From Sva-07 sp963829585 (lineage in GTDB: Bacteria; Actinomycetota; Acidimicrobiia; Acidimicrobiales; Ilumatobacteraceae): DNA of 64,000 nucleotides. Made by a program: the position numbers and the translations under genes. Positions 1 through 9,051 of this stretch are shown piece after piece; the stretch's first letter is position 1, and each line of letters starts with the position of its first letter. The notes under the pieces are model-generated. The model was not told the DNA's origin, searched no databases, and worked only from the letters and a program-made list of their open reading frames with translations. The stretch is from the NCBI GenBank assembly GCA_963829585.1, contig CAWHJD010000021.1, positions 124,001 to 188,000 of the forward strand. Reading direction: 5' to 3'.

Positions 1-161
1 TCCCCGGGTACCGGCGTGACCGTCGGCTGGGAAGCGGTTGCGTAGGTTTCAGCCGCGTGGCTCCCGGCCACCTGCGTGCCGGGGGGATCGATCAATCGCG
101 GATCGTTCGCCGCCAGATCGTTCTGGTCGCGGGTCCTGATGCCCAAATCGTGGTCGGTCAT
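1..161 (-). CDS. Hypothetical protein, N-terminal part only (runs off window)
   Basis: An open frame of 53 codons starts at ATG 161 and reads leftwards to the window edge without a stop. A good Shine-Dalgarno sequence (GAGGAGA) lies about six bases upstream of the ATG. The visible N-terminus begins MTDHDLGIRTRDQNDLAAND and is hydrophilic and rich in Asp, Pro and Thr, with no signal peptide or membrane segment. I do not recognise the family. The start and ribosome site make this a real gene more likely than not, but only its first residues can be seen. Confidence 0.5.
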   Translation of the reverse strand, partial: MTDHDLGIRTRDQNDLAANDPRLIDPPGTQVAGSHAAETYATASQPTVTPVPG

Positions 162-249
162 GATGTCTCCTCAGAAGTAGGCGGTACGTACATTCGTTGC
201 GGGCCTTACCCGGGAATCGACGTCTCAAACCTTCACGCAGCGGCGTTCT

Positions 250-717
250 TCACCTGGGCGCCCGGCGCGCTCCGTCGGCCGATTCCGATCGAGCCGACTC
301 GATGACGAACTTCTTCAGGCGTTGTAGCGAACGTTCGTTTCGAGTACGGATCAACGGTTGTGCGATCGCCGAAATCGTTCCGTAGACGCCCACCGGAGTC
401 TCCTGCATCACCACGCTCGAACCGCTGGCGGAACCCTCCACCTCGAAACGGACGACAGCCTCCAGGAGAGGGCGGGCACGCACGTGCAGTACCAGTGTCC
501 GGGGCGGATCGATCGCCCGTACCGTCGTGCGATCCGAGATCACGACGGGTCCGAAACCCACCGTGTGTTCGAAGAAGCTCCCCGGTCGTGCCCAGTCGTC
601 GGAGACGGATCGAATACGCCGGGCGCCCAGCAACCAGTGCGGGTACGTGTCAGGATTCGCCAGCGCGGCGAACATGTCGCTCGCCGACACGGGGTATGTC
701 TGGGTCGTCGTGGCCAT
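250..717 (-). CDS. SRPBCC (START-like) family protein
   Basis: The 155-residue product has the length and pattern of the SRPBCC/polyketide-cyclase fold. It opens with a short strand, then the helix region SASDMFAALANPDTYPHWLL, followed by alternating strands ending in a long C-terminal helix (about residues 115-145). The family binds hydrophobic ligands in a deep cavity; no substrate can be inferred. ATG 717 is preferred over ATG 741 because the fold begins directly after it. The gene is monocistronic and divergent from the plus-strand gene at 853. The C-terminus is Arg/Ser-rich. The family call is fairly secure; the function is unknown. Confidence 0.7.
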   Translation of the reverse strand: MATTTQTYPVSASDMFAALANPDTYPHWLLGARRIRSVSDDWARPGSFFEHTVGFGPVVISDRTTVRAIDPPRTLVLHVRARPLLEAVVRFEVEGSASGSSVVMQETPVGVYGTISAIAQPLIRTRNERSLQRLKKFVIESARSESADGARRAPR

Positions 718-852
718 GCGTGACCATGCCCGACACCGCACATCGGAAACGTCGGATGCGGCCCATCACCCGAATCGACGTTTCCGTCGTCGGCCCAGCG
801 GGTACACCCACAGTCGACGACCGACGAAGGACTGAACGGGGCACAGGCGCAC

Positions 853-1440
853 ATGAACGACGAGCATCAGCCGATCGTCGACGCGCTGCCCCGGCCGGTT
901 CCGACCGGTACCGACACGTACTACCGAACCCGAGGCACCGACTTCGCCCGGCGACACCCCGACCGGCCGCAACCGACCTACTACCTCGAGTACGGCGACA
1001 AGTGCCTGCACCAGTTCCGTGCTGTCGCGCCCTTCCTGAGCGGTGGCGGGCAGGAGTGGCTCGAATCGACACTCCAGCTTCTCCAAGAAGCGATCGAGGA
1101 GCGACTCCGACACGATCCAGCCGACTTCGAGCAACTCGAGCTCGATGATCGAGGATTTCAGGACTTCGCGTTCTCGACTCATGCGCAGGCGTACATCGAC
1201 GGCGGAATCTTCGAACTGCCTGCCGACGACCTCTGGCGAATACTCAGGACGCCGGACATCACCGACGTGGTGTCCCGCGATGGCATCTCCGAGATCCTCG
1301 TGCTGCTCGCCGAACTCCAGCGCCACGACATCGCCCGCATCGTCACCCGAACCTCCGATCGCACGATGCAGCGCCTCTCGAGCGGGGTTCTCGGATGGAT
1401 CATCCGCCACACCCCGCCACCGCCGTCTCTGGCGCAGTAG
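853..1440 (+). CDS. Hypothetical protein, first gene of cyclase operon
   Basis: A soluble 195-residue protein with no signal peptide or membrane segment. I do not recognise the family. It has an aromatic stretch around residues 38-60 (PTYYLEYGDKCLHQF), a helical middle with many Glu/Asp, and a hydrophobic C-terminal helix before a proline run. It lies 45 bases upstream of the coiled-coil gene at 1486, which itself overlaps the cyclase gene at 1905, so the three are probably co-transcribed. A role connected to the cyclase sensor is inference from position only. Confidence 0.6.
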   Translation: MNDEHQPIVDALPRPVPTGTDTYYRTRGTDFARRHPDRPQPTYYLEYGDKCLHQFRAVAPFLSGGGQEWLESTLQLLQEAIEERLRHDPADFEQLELDDRGFQDFAFSTHAQAYIDGGIFELPADDLWRILRTPDITDVVSRDGISEILVLLAELQRHDIARIVTRTSDRTMQRLSSGVLGWIIRHTPPPPSLAQ

Positions 1441-1485
1441 CCAACCAGCGCGTCCACAGACCATGATGGCCCCAGGAGGGCGAAG

Positions 1486-1908
1486 ATGGCGGAGGCGAAG
1501 GAACTCGAACTGGAGGCGACGAGGGGTGACGTTCGCGCCCTGCGGACCGCGCTCGAGGCCGCCAAGCAGGCAGCCGACGCCGCGATGCAGCGAGCGAACG
1601 CGGAGCACAAGGACGAGATCGACCAGCTGCACGGCACGATCACCGGCCTCCGCGAGCAGATGATCCACCAACGCCAGGAGCTCCTTGCTGCGCTCCGAGC
1701 CGCCGAGCGCGACGCCGCAACCGAGGCCGCCCAGTTGCGCGCGGCGGTCGTCGCCGCCCGACACCATGCCGACGACCTCCGACGCCAACATGATCTGACC
1801 CTCAGCCAACAGACACAGCGGTTCGAGACCGAGCGTCGCGAGCTGCAGGCAACCATCACCGAACTGCGTCGCCGGCTCGAGATCACGACTCAGGGCGACC
1901 ACCGATGA
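1486..1908 (+). CDS. Coiled-coil protein upstream of cyclase
   Basis: The 140-residue product is almost entirely predicted alpha-helical coiled coil, with heptad-like Leu/Ala spacing and high Glu, Arg, Gln and Ala from about residue 5 to residue 132. There is no membrane segment. Its ATG follows an AGGAGGGCGAAG ribosome site (GGAGG about nine bases before the start). The stop overlaps the start of the cyclase gene by four bases (ATGA), so translation of the two is probably coupled. A scaffold or partner role for the cyclase is inference. No family is recognised. Confidence 0.65.
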   Translation: MAEAKELELEATRGDVRALRTALEAAKQAADAAMQRANAEHKDEIDQLHGTITGLREQMIHQRQELLAALRAAERDAATEAAQLRAAVVAARHHADDLRRQHDLTLSQQTQRFETERRELQATITELRRRLEITTQGDHR

Positions 1909-4215
1909 ACACCGACGGGATCACCGACATGTCCGCCGACACGAATGCACTCCTCGACCAGGCCAAGCGTCTGCATCTGGCCGAAACGCTCCTGGACGTC
2001 TCACGCACCACCTCCGCGCTCGACAGCCTCGACGAGATCCTTGCCAGCCTGGTGGCCATGACGGCGGTCGCCCTGCGTGCCGAGCGGGCGACGCTGTTCC
2101 TGAACGACCCCACCACCAACGAGCTCTACTCCCGCTCGATGACCGAGCACGGCCCACGCGAAATCCGGATGCTCAACGACAAGGGCATCGCCGGCAAGGT
2201 CTTCCAGACCGGGCGTGGCAAGGTGGTCAACGACGCCTACGACGATGCCGACTTCAACGCCGAGGTCGATGAGACGACCGGGTACGAGACCCGTCAAGTC
2301 CTGTGCGCGCCGATCCGCACCGGGCGTGGCGAGCTGATCGGGGTCGCCCAGGTGCTGAATCGGGTCGACGGCCGCTTCGACGACGACGACCTGCAATTGC
2401 TCGAGGCAATGACCACCCAGGCGGCGCTGGCGCTCACCAACAGTCAACGTGACGAGCGAAGCCGTGCGCAGGCCGCGAAGGAGATGGAGTTCGTCGATCT
2501 CGTCGCCGACATCACCGCCGAGATCGACCTCGACGCATTGTTGCTCCGCGTCATGACCGAGGCCACCGTCATGCTCGACGCCGAACGGTCGACGCTCTTC
2601 CTGCACGACACCCGCTCGTCCGAGCTGGTCGCTCGCGTCGCGCAAGGAAACGACGACGTCGACGAGATCCGCTTCCCCGACTCGGTGGGCATCGCCGGCA
2701 CGGTGTTCACCAGTGGCGAGACCATCAACATCCCTCACGCGTATGCCGATCTGCGCTTCAACCCGTCGTTCGACACCCAGACCGGCTTCTTCACCCGATC
2801 GATCCTCTGCGTTCCGCTCGTCAACAAGGCCGGTGAAACCATCGGGGTCACCCAAGCGCTCAACAAACGCGGTGGCCCGTTCACGGCCGAGGACGAGCAG
2901 CGACTCCGCGCCTTCACCGCCCAGGTCGCCATCGCGCTGGAGAACGCCAAGCTGTTCGACGACGTCCAGCGCGTGAAGAACTACAACGACGCCGTGCTCG
3001 AGTCGATGACCAACGGCGTCGTCACCCTCGACCACGAGGGCAGGGTCGTGACGTGCAACGCCGCAGGGGCCGAGATCCTCGGGTACGCCGAGGATCAGAT
3101 CGTCGGTCGCTCGGTCCACGACCTGTTCGCCACGAACCCGGGGATCCTCACGCTGGTCGAGGAGGTCATGGCGACGAACGAGTCGGTGTCGCTCATGGAC
3201 GTCGACATCGACACCGGGACGGACCCGGGAACCGACGGAGGGCGGACAGACCGTCTCCGTGAACGTCACCGGCGTGCCACTGCGCATCGAGACCAAGGAC
3301 GAAGGGACCATTCTCCTGCTGGAGAACATCTCGAGCGAGAAGCGGGTCCGATCGACGATGGCCAGGTACATGGACCCGGCACTGGCCGATCGACTCGTGC
3401 GCGGCGGCGAGGACATCCTTGGGGGAACGAGCGCCGTCGTCACACTGCTGTTCACCGACATTCGTGGATTCACCACGCTGACCGAGCAGCTCGGGCCGCA
3501 GGCGACCGTCAGCATGCTCAACGAGTACTTCACGCTGATGGTCGACTGCATCCAGCACGAGGGCGGCATGCTCGACAAGTTCATCGGCGACGCGATCATG
3601 GCGGCCTTCGGCCTCCCCCAACCGGAACCCGACGACGCGGACCGAGCCGTTCGCACCGCCATCGCCATGATCCGCTCGCTCGACGGCTGGAACCCTGTCC
3701 GGCTGTCCGAGGGCAAGCCACCCATCGGCATGCGCATCGGCGTCAACACCGACACCGTGGTCGCCGGCAACATCGGCTCACCGAAGCGGATGGACTTCAC
3801 GATGATCGGCGACGGCGTCAACCTCGCAGCGCGGCTCGAGAGCGCCTGCAAGCAGTACAACGCCCAGATCCTGATCAGCGACTCCACCCTTCGACAGCTC
3901 AAGGGCGTGTATCGGACCAGAGAGGTCGACCGCGTGATCGTGAAGGGAAAGACGGAGCCCGTGGCGGTGCACGAAGTACTCGACTACCACAGCGACGAGA
4001 CGTTCCCGAACCTGATGGACGTGGTGAACGACTTCCGCGACGGCATCAGCAACTACCGCCGCGGGGCCTGGGACGCCGCGATCGGTTCGTTCCAGCGATG
4101 CCTTCGTGCGCACCCGACCGACGTGCTGTCGGCCACCTACGTCGAGCGTTGCGAGCAGCTGCGCGCTGACCCGCCCGAGACGTGGGACGGCGTCTGGGTC
4201 ATGACCTCGAAGTAG
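1905..4215 (+). CDS. GAF-GAF-PAS sensor adenylate/guanylate cyclase (class III), frameshifted
   Basis: Read across one frameshift this is a single protein of about 769 residues that makes cyclic nucleotide in response to a bound or sensed ligand. Two GAF domains (about residues 30-185 and 200-355) are followed by a PAS domain (about 360-450) and a class III cyclase domain. The cyclase part shows both metal-binding aspartates, in LLFTDIRGF and KFIGDAIMAAFG, plus GDGVNLAARLE; the Lys of the second motif favours ATP over GTP. The first frame runs from ATG 1905 to about 3240. The second continues as GGQTVSVNV and ends at 4215. An extra base in the G-rich run near 3237-3242 would explain the break. 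Without it the cyclase domain would not be joined to its sensor. The sensor-cyclase identity is secure; whether the break is real is open. Confidence 0.85.
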
Positions 4216-4270
4216 GTCGTCGCCTGACCGACCCGCATCCGACAACATCCGCGAAAGGTGACGACCGACG

Positions 4271-4699
4271 ATGACCGACCACGACGGACCATCCGACGTG
4301 AAGCTGCTCGCCGGAGGCAATCCGCAGATCGCGAAAGGCGACGGCGACGAGCCGGTCCAGGCGTACATCACGGCCATGCCCGGGTGGAAGGCCCGGATCG
4401 GTCGGCACCTCGACGATCTCGTCGTCGATGTCGTCCCCCATGTCCGCAAGGCCGTTCGCTGGAACTCGCCGTTCTACGGGATCGACGGCAGCGGCTGGTT
4501 CCTCAGCTACCACTGCTTCACGAACTACGTGAAGGTGACGTGGCTCAACGGTTCGCTCCTCGACCCCCCGCCACCGCTGACATCGAAGCAGGCGCAGGTC
4601 CGCTACCTGCACATCGGCGCCGACGACGTCATCGACGACGAGCAGCTCCGTGACTGGATCCGGCAAGCCACAGCGCTGCCGGGCGACGAATTGTTCTGA
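4271..4699 (+). CDS. DUF1801 family protein
   Basis: A 142-residue soluble protein of the DUF1801 (YdhG-like) family. It shows the typical central pattern, RKAVRWNSPFYGIDGSGWFL, followed by the region ending in HIGADDVIDDEQLRDWI. The biochemical function of the family is not established. It follows the cyclase gene by 55 bases with a GAAAGG ribosome site and may be in the same transcript. There are no membrane segments. Confidence 0.75.
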   Translation: MTDHDGPSDVKLLAGGNPQIAKGDGDEPVQAYITAMPGWKARIGRHLDDLVVDVVPHVRKAVRWNSPFYGIDGSGWFLSYHCFTNYVKVTWLNGSLLDPPPPLTSKQAQVRYLHIGADDVIDDEQLRDWIRQATALPGDELF

Positions 4700-4737
4700 A
4701 TTGTTCTGGCGCCGGGCAGAGCTTGTCGGTCGCCGGT

Positions 4738-5340
4738 TCAGGCGCTGGTCAACCGCGGATCGGGGATGTCGATGTACCGCTCGACCTTCATCAGTCTCTG
4801 CCACTCCTCGAACGTGGACGCGATCTCGGGCGGCATCTCCGCGCGCTCACCGCGCCGGGCCTCCTCCTCCGACGTGAAGTAGGCCACCTCGGTGAACTCG
4901 TCGTCGGGGAAGTACACCGTCACCGACCCGAGGAGTTCGGGCCGCAGCCGGGCGAGCACCGGGTCGGCTTCCTGTTCGAGTGCGACGAGGCGTTCGCGAT
5001 CGGCGCAATGACCTTCCATCACCTGGACGAAGTGGGCTTCGTCGAGCTTGCCGTGCGTCATGAGTTGGACGTCGTCGGACTCGTGGAACCGGACCGGTCC
5101 CTCGAAGTTCCTCTCCGTCTCCGCCCACCATGCGCTCTGCTCCGGGCGATCGCTGTTGCGCTTCGCAGCGTCCCGACTCTCGAACCGGGCGACCAGGATG
5201 AAGTCACCGGAACTCGCACAACCCCCGGTCGACCCGAGGTATCCGATTGCTCCGGGCATCAGGTCCCGCTCCCAGATGTCGAGCCGTTCGTCGAGTGCGT
5301 CGCAGTTGTTCGTCCTGCCTTCGATGACCTGGATGAACAT
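4738..5340 (-). CDS. Dimeric alpha/beta-barrel-type protein, two-repeat
   Basis: The 200-residue product looks like two copies of an antibiotic-biosynthesis-monooxygenase-like (dimeric alpha/beta barrel) unit. Each half begins with a FIQVIEG or FVQVMEG strand (residues 2-8 and about 105-111) and contains a later strand-plus-helix with F/Y-x-S-x-E-x-A. The internal duplication is visible by eye. Such folds often act in small-molecule oxidation or as unknown cytosolic proteins. The start is well fixed by a near-perfect ribosome site, AAGGAGGTGA, six bases upstream. Function unknown. Confidence 0.65.
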   Translation of the reverse strand: MFIQVIEGRTNNCDALDERLDIWERDLMPGAIGYLGSTGGCASSGDFILVARFESRDAAKRNSDRPEQSAWWAETERNFEGPVRFHESDDVQLMTHGKLDEAHFVQVMEGHCADRERLVALEQEADPVLARLRPELLGSVTVYFPDDEFTEVAYFTSEEEARRGERAEMPPEIASTFEEWQRLMKVERYIDIPDPRLTSA

Positions 5341-5351
5341 GAGTCACCTCC

Positions 5352-6197
5352 TTGATGCTGTTGGAATCCAAGGGGGGCGGATCCATCATCCTCCTCCGTC
5401 CAGTGGTCGTCAAGCGTGCTCGGCCGATTCTCAGCCGTACTCCGAGAACGCGTGTCAGTAGGGACCTGCACGCCCTCGATGATCTGGTGGAGCGGCACCC
5501 GGATGCGCTGCGTTTGGTTCGGTTGGATGTCCGATTCCGCGAGCAAGTCGAGAGTGCAGTGGCGGCAGCGACCGCACACTTCGGACGGCTTGACGTTGTC
5601 GTCAACAACGCCGGGTTCGGGCTCGTGGGCACCATCGAGGAGGTCAGCGAGTCCGAGGTGACCGAGATTGTCGAAACGAACTTCCTCGGAGCGCTGTGGG
5701 TGACACAAGCGGTGCTGCCGCAGCTGCGCTCACAACGGTCCGGGCACATCGTCCAGATCTCGACCGTCGGCGCAGTGGGCACGATGCCCACGCTCGGCAT
5801 GTACAACGCCACGAAGTGGGCGCTCGAAGGATTCAGTGCCGCGCTCGCGGCCGAGGTGGCGGAATTCGGGATTCGGGTCACGATCGCCGAACTCGGTGGG
5901 TTCAATACCTCGTGGGCGACCTCGAGCATGCACTTCGCGGCGCCCAATCCTGCTTACGACGACCTGCGCATGTCGTTGTTCGGCACCCCGACCGTCCCAT
6001 GGGACTTCGGCTCGGCGGAGTCGACCGAGCCCGCGCCTTCCGTCGCGGCAGCAGCACTGCTCGATCACGTCGATTCCGCCGATGGACCGCTTCGCCTGTT
6101 GATCGGCGATGACGCACCAGTCCACGTCGCAGCCGCGCTCGACCTTCGGCGTCAGGATTACGAGCGCGATCCGCGGTTCACCTGGGCCACGTCTTGA
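5352..6197 (+). pseudogene. Short-chain dehydrogenase, N-terminally truncated remnant
   Basis: From about 5463 onward the frame encodes a recognisable SDR: VVNNAGFG, a helix with the conserved Asn, the catalytic Ser in ISTVGA, and YNATKWALEG with the catalytic Tyr-x-x-x-Lys. The first strand and glycine-rich cofactor loop (TGxxxGxG), about 38 residues, are absent. No frame between 5341 and 5462 supplies them; that stretch is instead the leader of the divergent gene at 5340. The deletion therefore probably fused the SDR body to foreign upstream sequence. A short product could be translated but could not bind NAD(P) normally. A 144-base gap with nothing recognisable follows (6198-6341). Confidence 0.6.
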
Positions 6198-6341
6198 GCG
6201 TCGATCCCGCAGCAGGCCGAGACGGTGGCGTCGGTTCGCAGATCTTTGCGGAAGTGGTCTCGAACGGTGGAACTCATTCCGCGCGAATGGGAAAGCAGCA
6301 GAGGTGCAGACCAGCTACAGCGCGTCACCCCTGGTGGAGTC

Positions 6342-7553
6342 CTATTCGATCCGCAGGCCGGAGATGGCCCTGCTGATGACCAGCTGCTGGATCTCGCTGG
6401 TGCCTTCGAAGATCGTGTGGATCTTCGCGTCACGGTGCCAGCGCTCGACCGGGTACTCGCGGGTGTAGCCGTAGCCGCCGAGGATCTGGATGGCGTCCTC
6501 GGTGACGCGGACGGCGGTCTCCGACGCCTTCCACTTCGACATCGACCCTTCGCCGTTCTTGAACGTGCCGTTCTTGGCGAGCCACGCGGCGCGCCAGATC
6601 AGCAGGCGGCTGGCGTCGATCTCGGTCGCCATGTTGGCGAGCTTGAACGCGATCGCCTGGTTCATGATGATCGGCTTGCCGAACGCATGGCGTTCCTTCG
6701 CGTAGTCGAGTGCGTACTCGTAGGCGGCACGAGCGACGCCGAGCGCCTGGGCGCCCACGGCCGGCCGAGTCGCCTCGAACGTTGCCATGGCCGGCTGCTT
6801 GCCCGATGAGACGTTCTCACGGGCGCGGGCCAGCTTGGCATCGAGTTTGTCCTTCCCGCCGAGCAGACACGAGCCGGGAACCTTCACGTCGTCGAGCACG
6901 ACCTCGGCCGTGTGGCTCGCCCGGATTCCGTGCTTCTTGTACTTCTGTCCCTGCGAGAGGCCCTTCGTGCCCGGCGGCACGATGAAGCTCGCCTGGCCCT
7001 TCGACTTCAGGTCGGCGTCGACGCTGGCGACCACCACGTGCACGTCGGCGATGCCACCGTTGGTGATCCATGCCTTGGTGCCGTTGAGGGTCCACTCGTC
7101 CTTGGCCTCGTCGTAGACGGCCCGAGTGCGCAGGCTCGAGACATCGGAGCCGGCGTCGGGTTCGGACACGCAGAACGCCCCGAGCTTGACGTCGTCGGCG
7201 GTGCCGTAGCACTGGGGCACCCACTCCATGATCTGTTCGGGCGTGCCGTTGCCGGCGATCCCCGCGGCGGCCAGGGCCGATCCCATGATCGCCATGCCGA
7301 TGCCGGCGTCACCCCAGAAGAGTTCCTCGATGGCGACCGGCAAGGTGAGCCCGGTCGGGTCGCCCATCGCGTTCATGAGGAAGTCCACGCCGTACAACCC
7401 GATCTGGGCCGCTTCCTCGACGACGGGCCACGGGAACTCCTCGCGCTCGTCCCACTCGTGGGCCACCGGCCGGATGACGCCTTCGGCAAAGTCGTGGACC
7501 CACTTCTGGATCTGGATCTGATCTTCGGAGAGGTTCAGCGAGAAGTCGGTCAT
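6342..7553 (-). CDS. Acyl-CoA dehydrogenase
   Basis: A 403-residue flavoenzyme that introduces the trans-2 double bond into an acyl-CoA, passing electrons to electron-transfer flavoprotein. The three-domain ACAD layout is complete: N-terminal helices, the beta domain with CVSEPDAGSDVSS and KAWITNGGIADV, and the C-terminal helical domain ending in ILGGYGYTREYPVERWHRDAK and FEGTSEIQ. The catalytic-base glutamate is probably the Glu of FEGTSE. ATG 7553 is chosen because a -10 box (TAACTT) ends six bases before it, giving a leaderless or nearly leaderless transcript. Two copies of an operator-like palindrome overlap this promoter. Chain-length specificity cannot be told. Confidence 0.9.
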   Translation of the reverse strand: MTDFSLNLSEDQIQIQKWVHDFAEGVIRPVAHEWDEREEFPWPVVEEAAQIGLYGVDFLMNAMGDPTGLTLPVAIEELFWGDAGIGMAIMGSALAAAGIAGNGTPEQIMEWVPQCYGTADDVKLGAFCVSEPDAGSDVSSLRTRAVYDEAKDEWTLNGTKAWITNGGIADVHVVVASVDADLKSKGQASFIVPPGTKGLSQGQKYKKHGIRASHTAEVVLDDVKVPGSCLLGGKDKLDAKLARARENVSSGKQPAMATFEATRPAVGAQALGVARAAYEYALDYAKERHAFGKPIIMNQAIAFKLANMATEIDASRLLIWRAAWLAKNGTFKNGEGSMSKWKASETAVRVTEDAIQILGGYGYTREYPVERWHRDAKIHTIFEGTSEIQQLVISRAISGLRIE

Positions 7554-7559
7554 GACCAC

Positions 7560-7601
7560 AAGTTACCCACCGGTAATCGGGATGTCTACCCACCGGTAAC
7601 A
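7560..7601 (-). promoter_or_regulatory. Acyl-CoA dehydrogenase promoter with tandem palindromic operator
   Basis: Two copies of the palindrome TTACC-N4-GGTAA lie at 7563-7576 and 7588-7600, spaced 24 bases, in the same orientation. The proximal copy overlaps the likely -10 box TAACTT (minus strand, 7565-7560), six bases from the ATG at 7553; the distal copy falls around the -35 position. The form suits a TetR-type repressor responding to an acyl-CoA, as known for many actinobacterial fatty-acid genes. The regulator is not encoded next to it. Confidence 0.55.
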
Positions 7602-7793
7602 TCACGATCCGAAGGCGACGATCCGCTACGGTTCAGACCAGCGTGGTCCATGCATCCGTTGGGTTGGAGAGGCTCCGGCCCCATGTAACCCAACCAGAAT
7701 CAGCCGCAGCAACGTGTTCATGACGTGGTGGATGCCCTCTTCGTTGCACAGGGTTCGAATGTGCCCTGCCGGTGGCTCGGCGAGGTCACACTG

Positions 7794-8288
7794 ATGTCGA
7801 CCGACGACGAGTTCGAGCAGTTCTTCCTCGCCCAGTACGAAGCGGTGCTCCAGGTGCTCGTCCTGACCACCGGCGACCGCGAGCGCGCCACCGACGCAAC
7901 CCAGGAAGCGTTCATCAAGGCCTACGCGAGGTGGTCGAAGATCCGGCACTACGAGTCGCCGGCGGCCTGGGTTCGGCGAGTTGCCATCAATGCCAGCCAC
8001 GACAGCTTCCGATCAGATCGCCGGCGCCAGAAGCGCGAAGAGGCGGTGCCGCTCGACGTCGAGACGTCCACCATCGATCGCTACGCCTCTGACACCAGGG
8101 CGACCGATCTGCTCCGCTCCCTCCCGACCCGCCAGCGCGAGGTTGCAACGCTCTTCTATGTCGACGACCGAACCGTGGCCGAGATCGCCATGATCCTGCG
8201 CCTCAACGAGGGAACCGTCAAGTACCACCTCTCGCATGCACGAGAGGGCCTCCGCAGACTGCTCGACGAAGACAGCGAGAAATCATGA
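7794..8288 (+). CDS. ECF RNA polymerase sigma factor (SigE-type)
   Basis: A 164-residue sigma-70 family ECF factor. Region 2 lies at about residues 5-75 (FLAQYEAVLQVL, ATQEAFIKAYARW), and region 4 at about 100-155 (LPTRQREVATLFYVDDRTVAEIAMIL, then GTVKYHLSHAREGL, the -35 recognition helix). ATG 7794 is preferred over the upstream ATG 7725 because it begins the domain and has a GAGG site nine bases upstream. It overlaps the next gene by four bases, the usual sigma/anti-sigma arrangement. An inverted repeat GTTGGGTT/AACCCAAC (7658-7694) lies in the leader and may be part of its promoter. Confidence 0.9.
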   Translation: MSTDDEFEQFFLAQYEAVLQVLVLTTGDRERATDATQEAFIKAYARWSKIRHYESPAAWVRRVAINASHDSFRSDRRRQKREEAVPLDVETSTIDRYASDTRATDLLRSLPTRQREVATLFYVDDRTVAEIAMILRLNEGTVKYHLSHAREGLRRLLDEDSEKS

Positions 8289-9024
8289 GCGACGACGACG
8301 ACCAGATACGTCGCGCACTGCGGACAGGCACGCCGCGTGTCACCGCTCACGCTGCGCTTCGCGAGACGCTCCCTTCGATGCAACGCGCTCGCGTGCGCCG
8401 CCGCGTCGCGGTGAGCGCCACGGCTGCTGCTCTGCTCATCGGCGGCGGCGCCGGCGTGTTCGCACTGACGGCGAGCCGCGACCAGACCACCTTGCGCAGC
8501 GTCACGAGCGACCAGCCCGATCAGCCTCCAGCGACCGCGACCGAGTTCGAGGTGTCATCCACGACCGTCTCCACGAGCGTCGCTGGCGCACGACGAGCCG
8601 CGTACCGTCACCGAGCCGCCGCCCGCAGCAGCGCCCATCCCGACTCCTCCCGACGACGGTGGCAGCGAGCCGGCCGACAGCGGCGAGCCCCTGGTGCCCG
8701 CCGCGGAAACGCCGCCGCCCGTCACCACGTCGCCGGCAGTGCCCGTCCCCGCGGCGCCTGCCGCCCCGGTCGTCGCCGCCGGCTGCCCGATTCCAGACGA
8801 TCACGAGCGCATGCGGTGACGTCGTCGTCTCGATCGACGCCGGCACGGTGCAGATCGTGACGATCACTGCCCGGCCCGGGTTCGCTCAGTCGGTGTCCGA
8901 CGATGGTCCGATTTCGATCGAGATGACGTTCAGCGGCGAGGGCGACGTGACGTGCGAAGTCCACGCAGAGTTGAAGTCGGGCGAACTCGACGTCGAGGTG
9001 CAGAGTTCCGAAATCGAGCGGTGA
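8285..9024 (+). CDS. Membrane protein, probable anti-sigma factor, two frameshifts
   Basis: Read across two single-base shifts, the product has a cytoplasmic N-terminus of about 40 residues, one membrane segment (about 41-62), a Pro/Glu-rich extracytoplasmic linker and a C-terminal beta domain (CGDVVVSIDAG to the stop at 9024). The breaks lie near 8585 (one extra G in GCTGGCG) and near 8791 (one extra T); removing them gives a continuous frame with uniform codon use. The four-base overlap with the sigma gene and the topology make it the likely cognate regulator. No ZAS zinc motif is visible. The C-terminal domain resembles that of the protein at 11436-12238. Confidence 0.6.
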
Positions 9025-9051
9025 GTCTCGCCGCCGCAGCGGACCTCGACG

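Noticed and set aside
2001..3902. Minus-strand frame of 633 codons across the cyclase gene
   Set aside because: Shadow frame; the plus strand has GAF, PAS and cyclase domains despite the frameshift.
7745..7765. GGGTTCGAAT resembling a tRNA T-arm
   Set aside because: No acceptor stem, anticodon arm or CCA-proximal pairing can be built around it.
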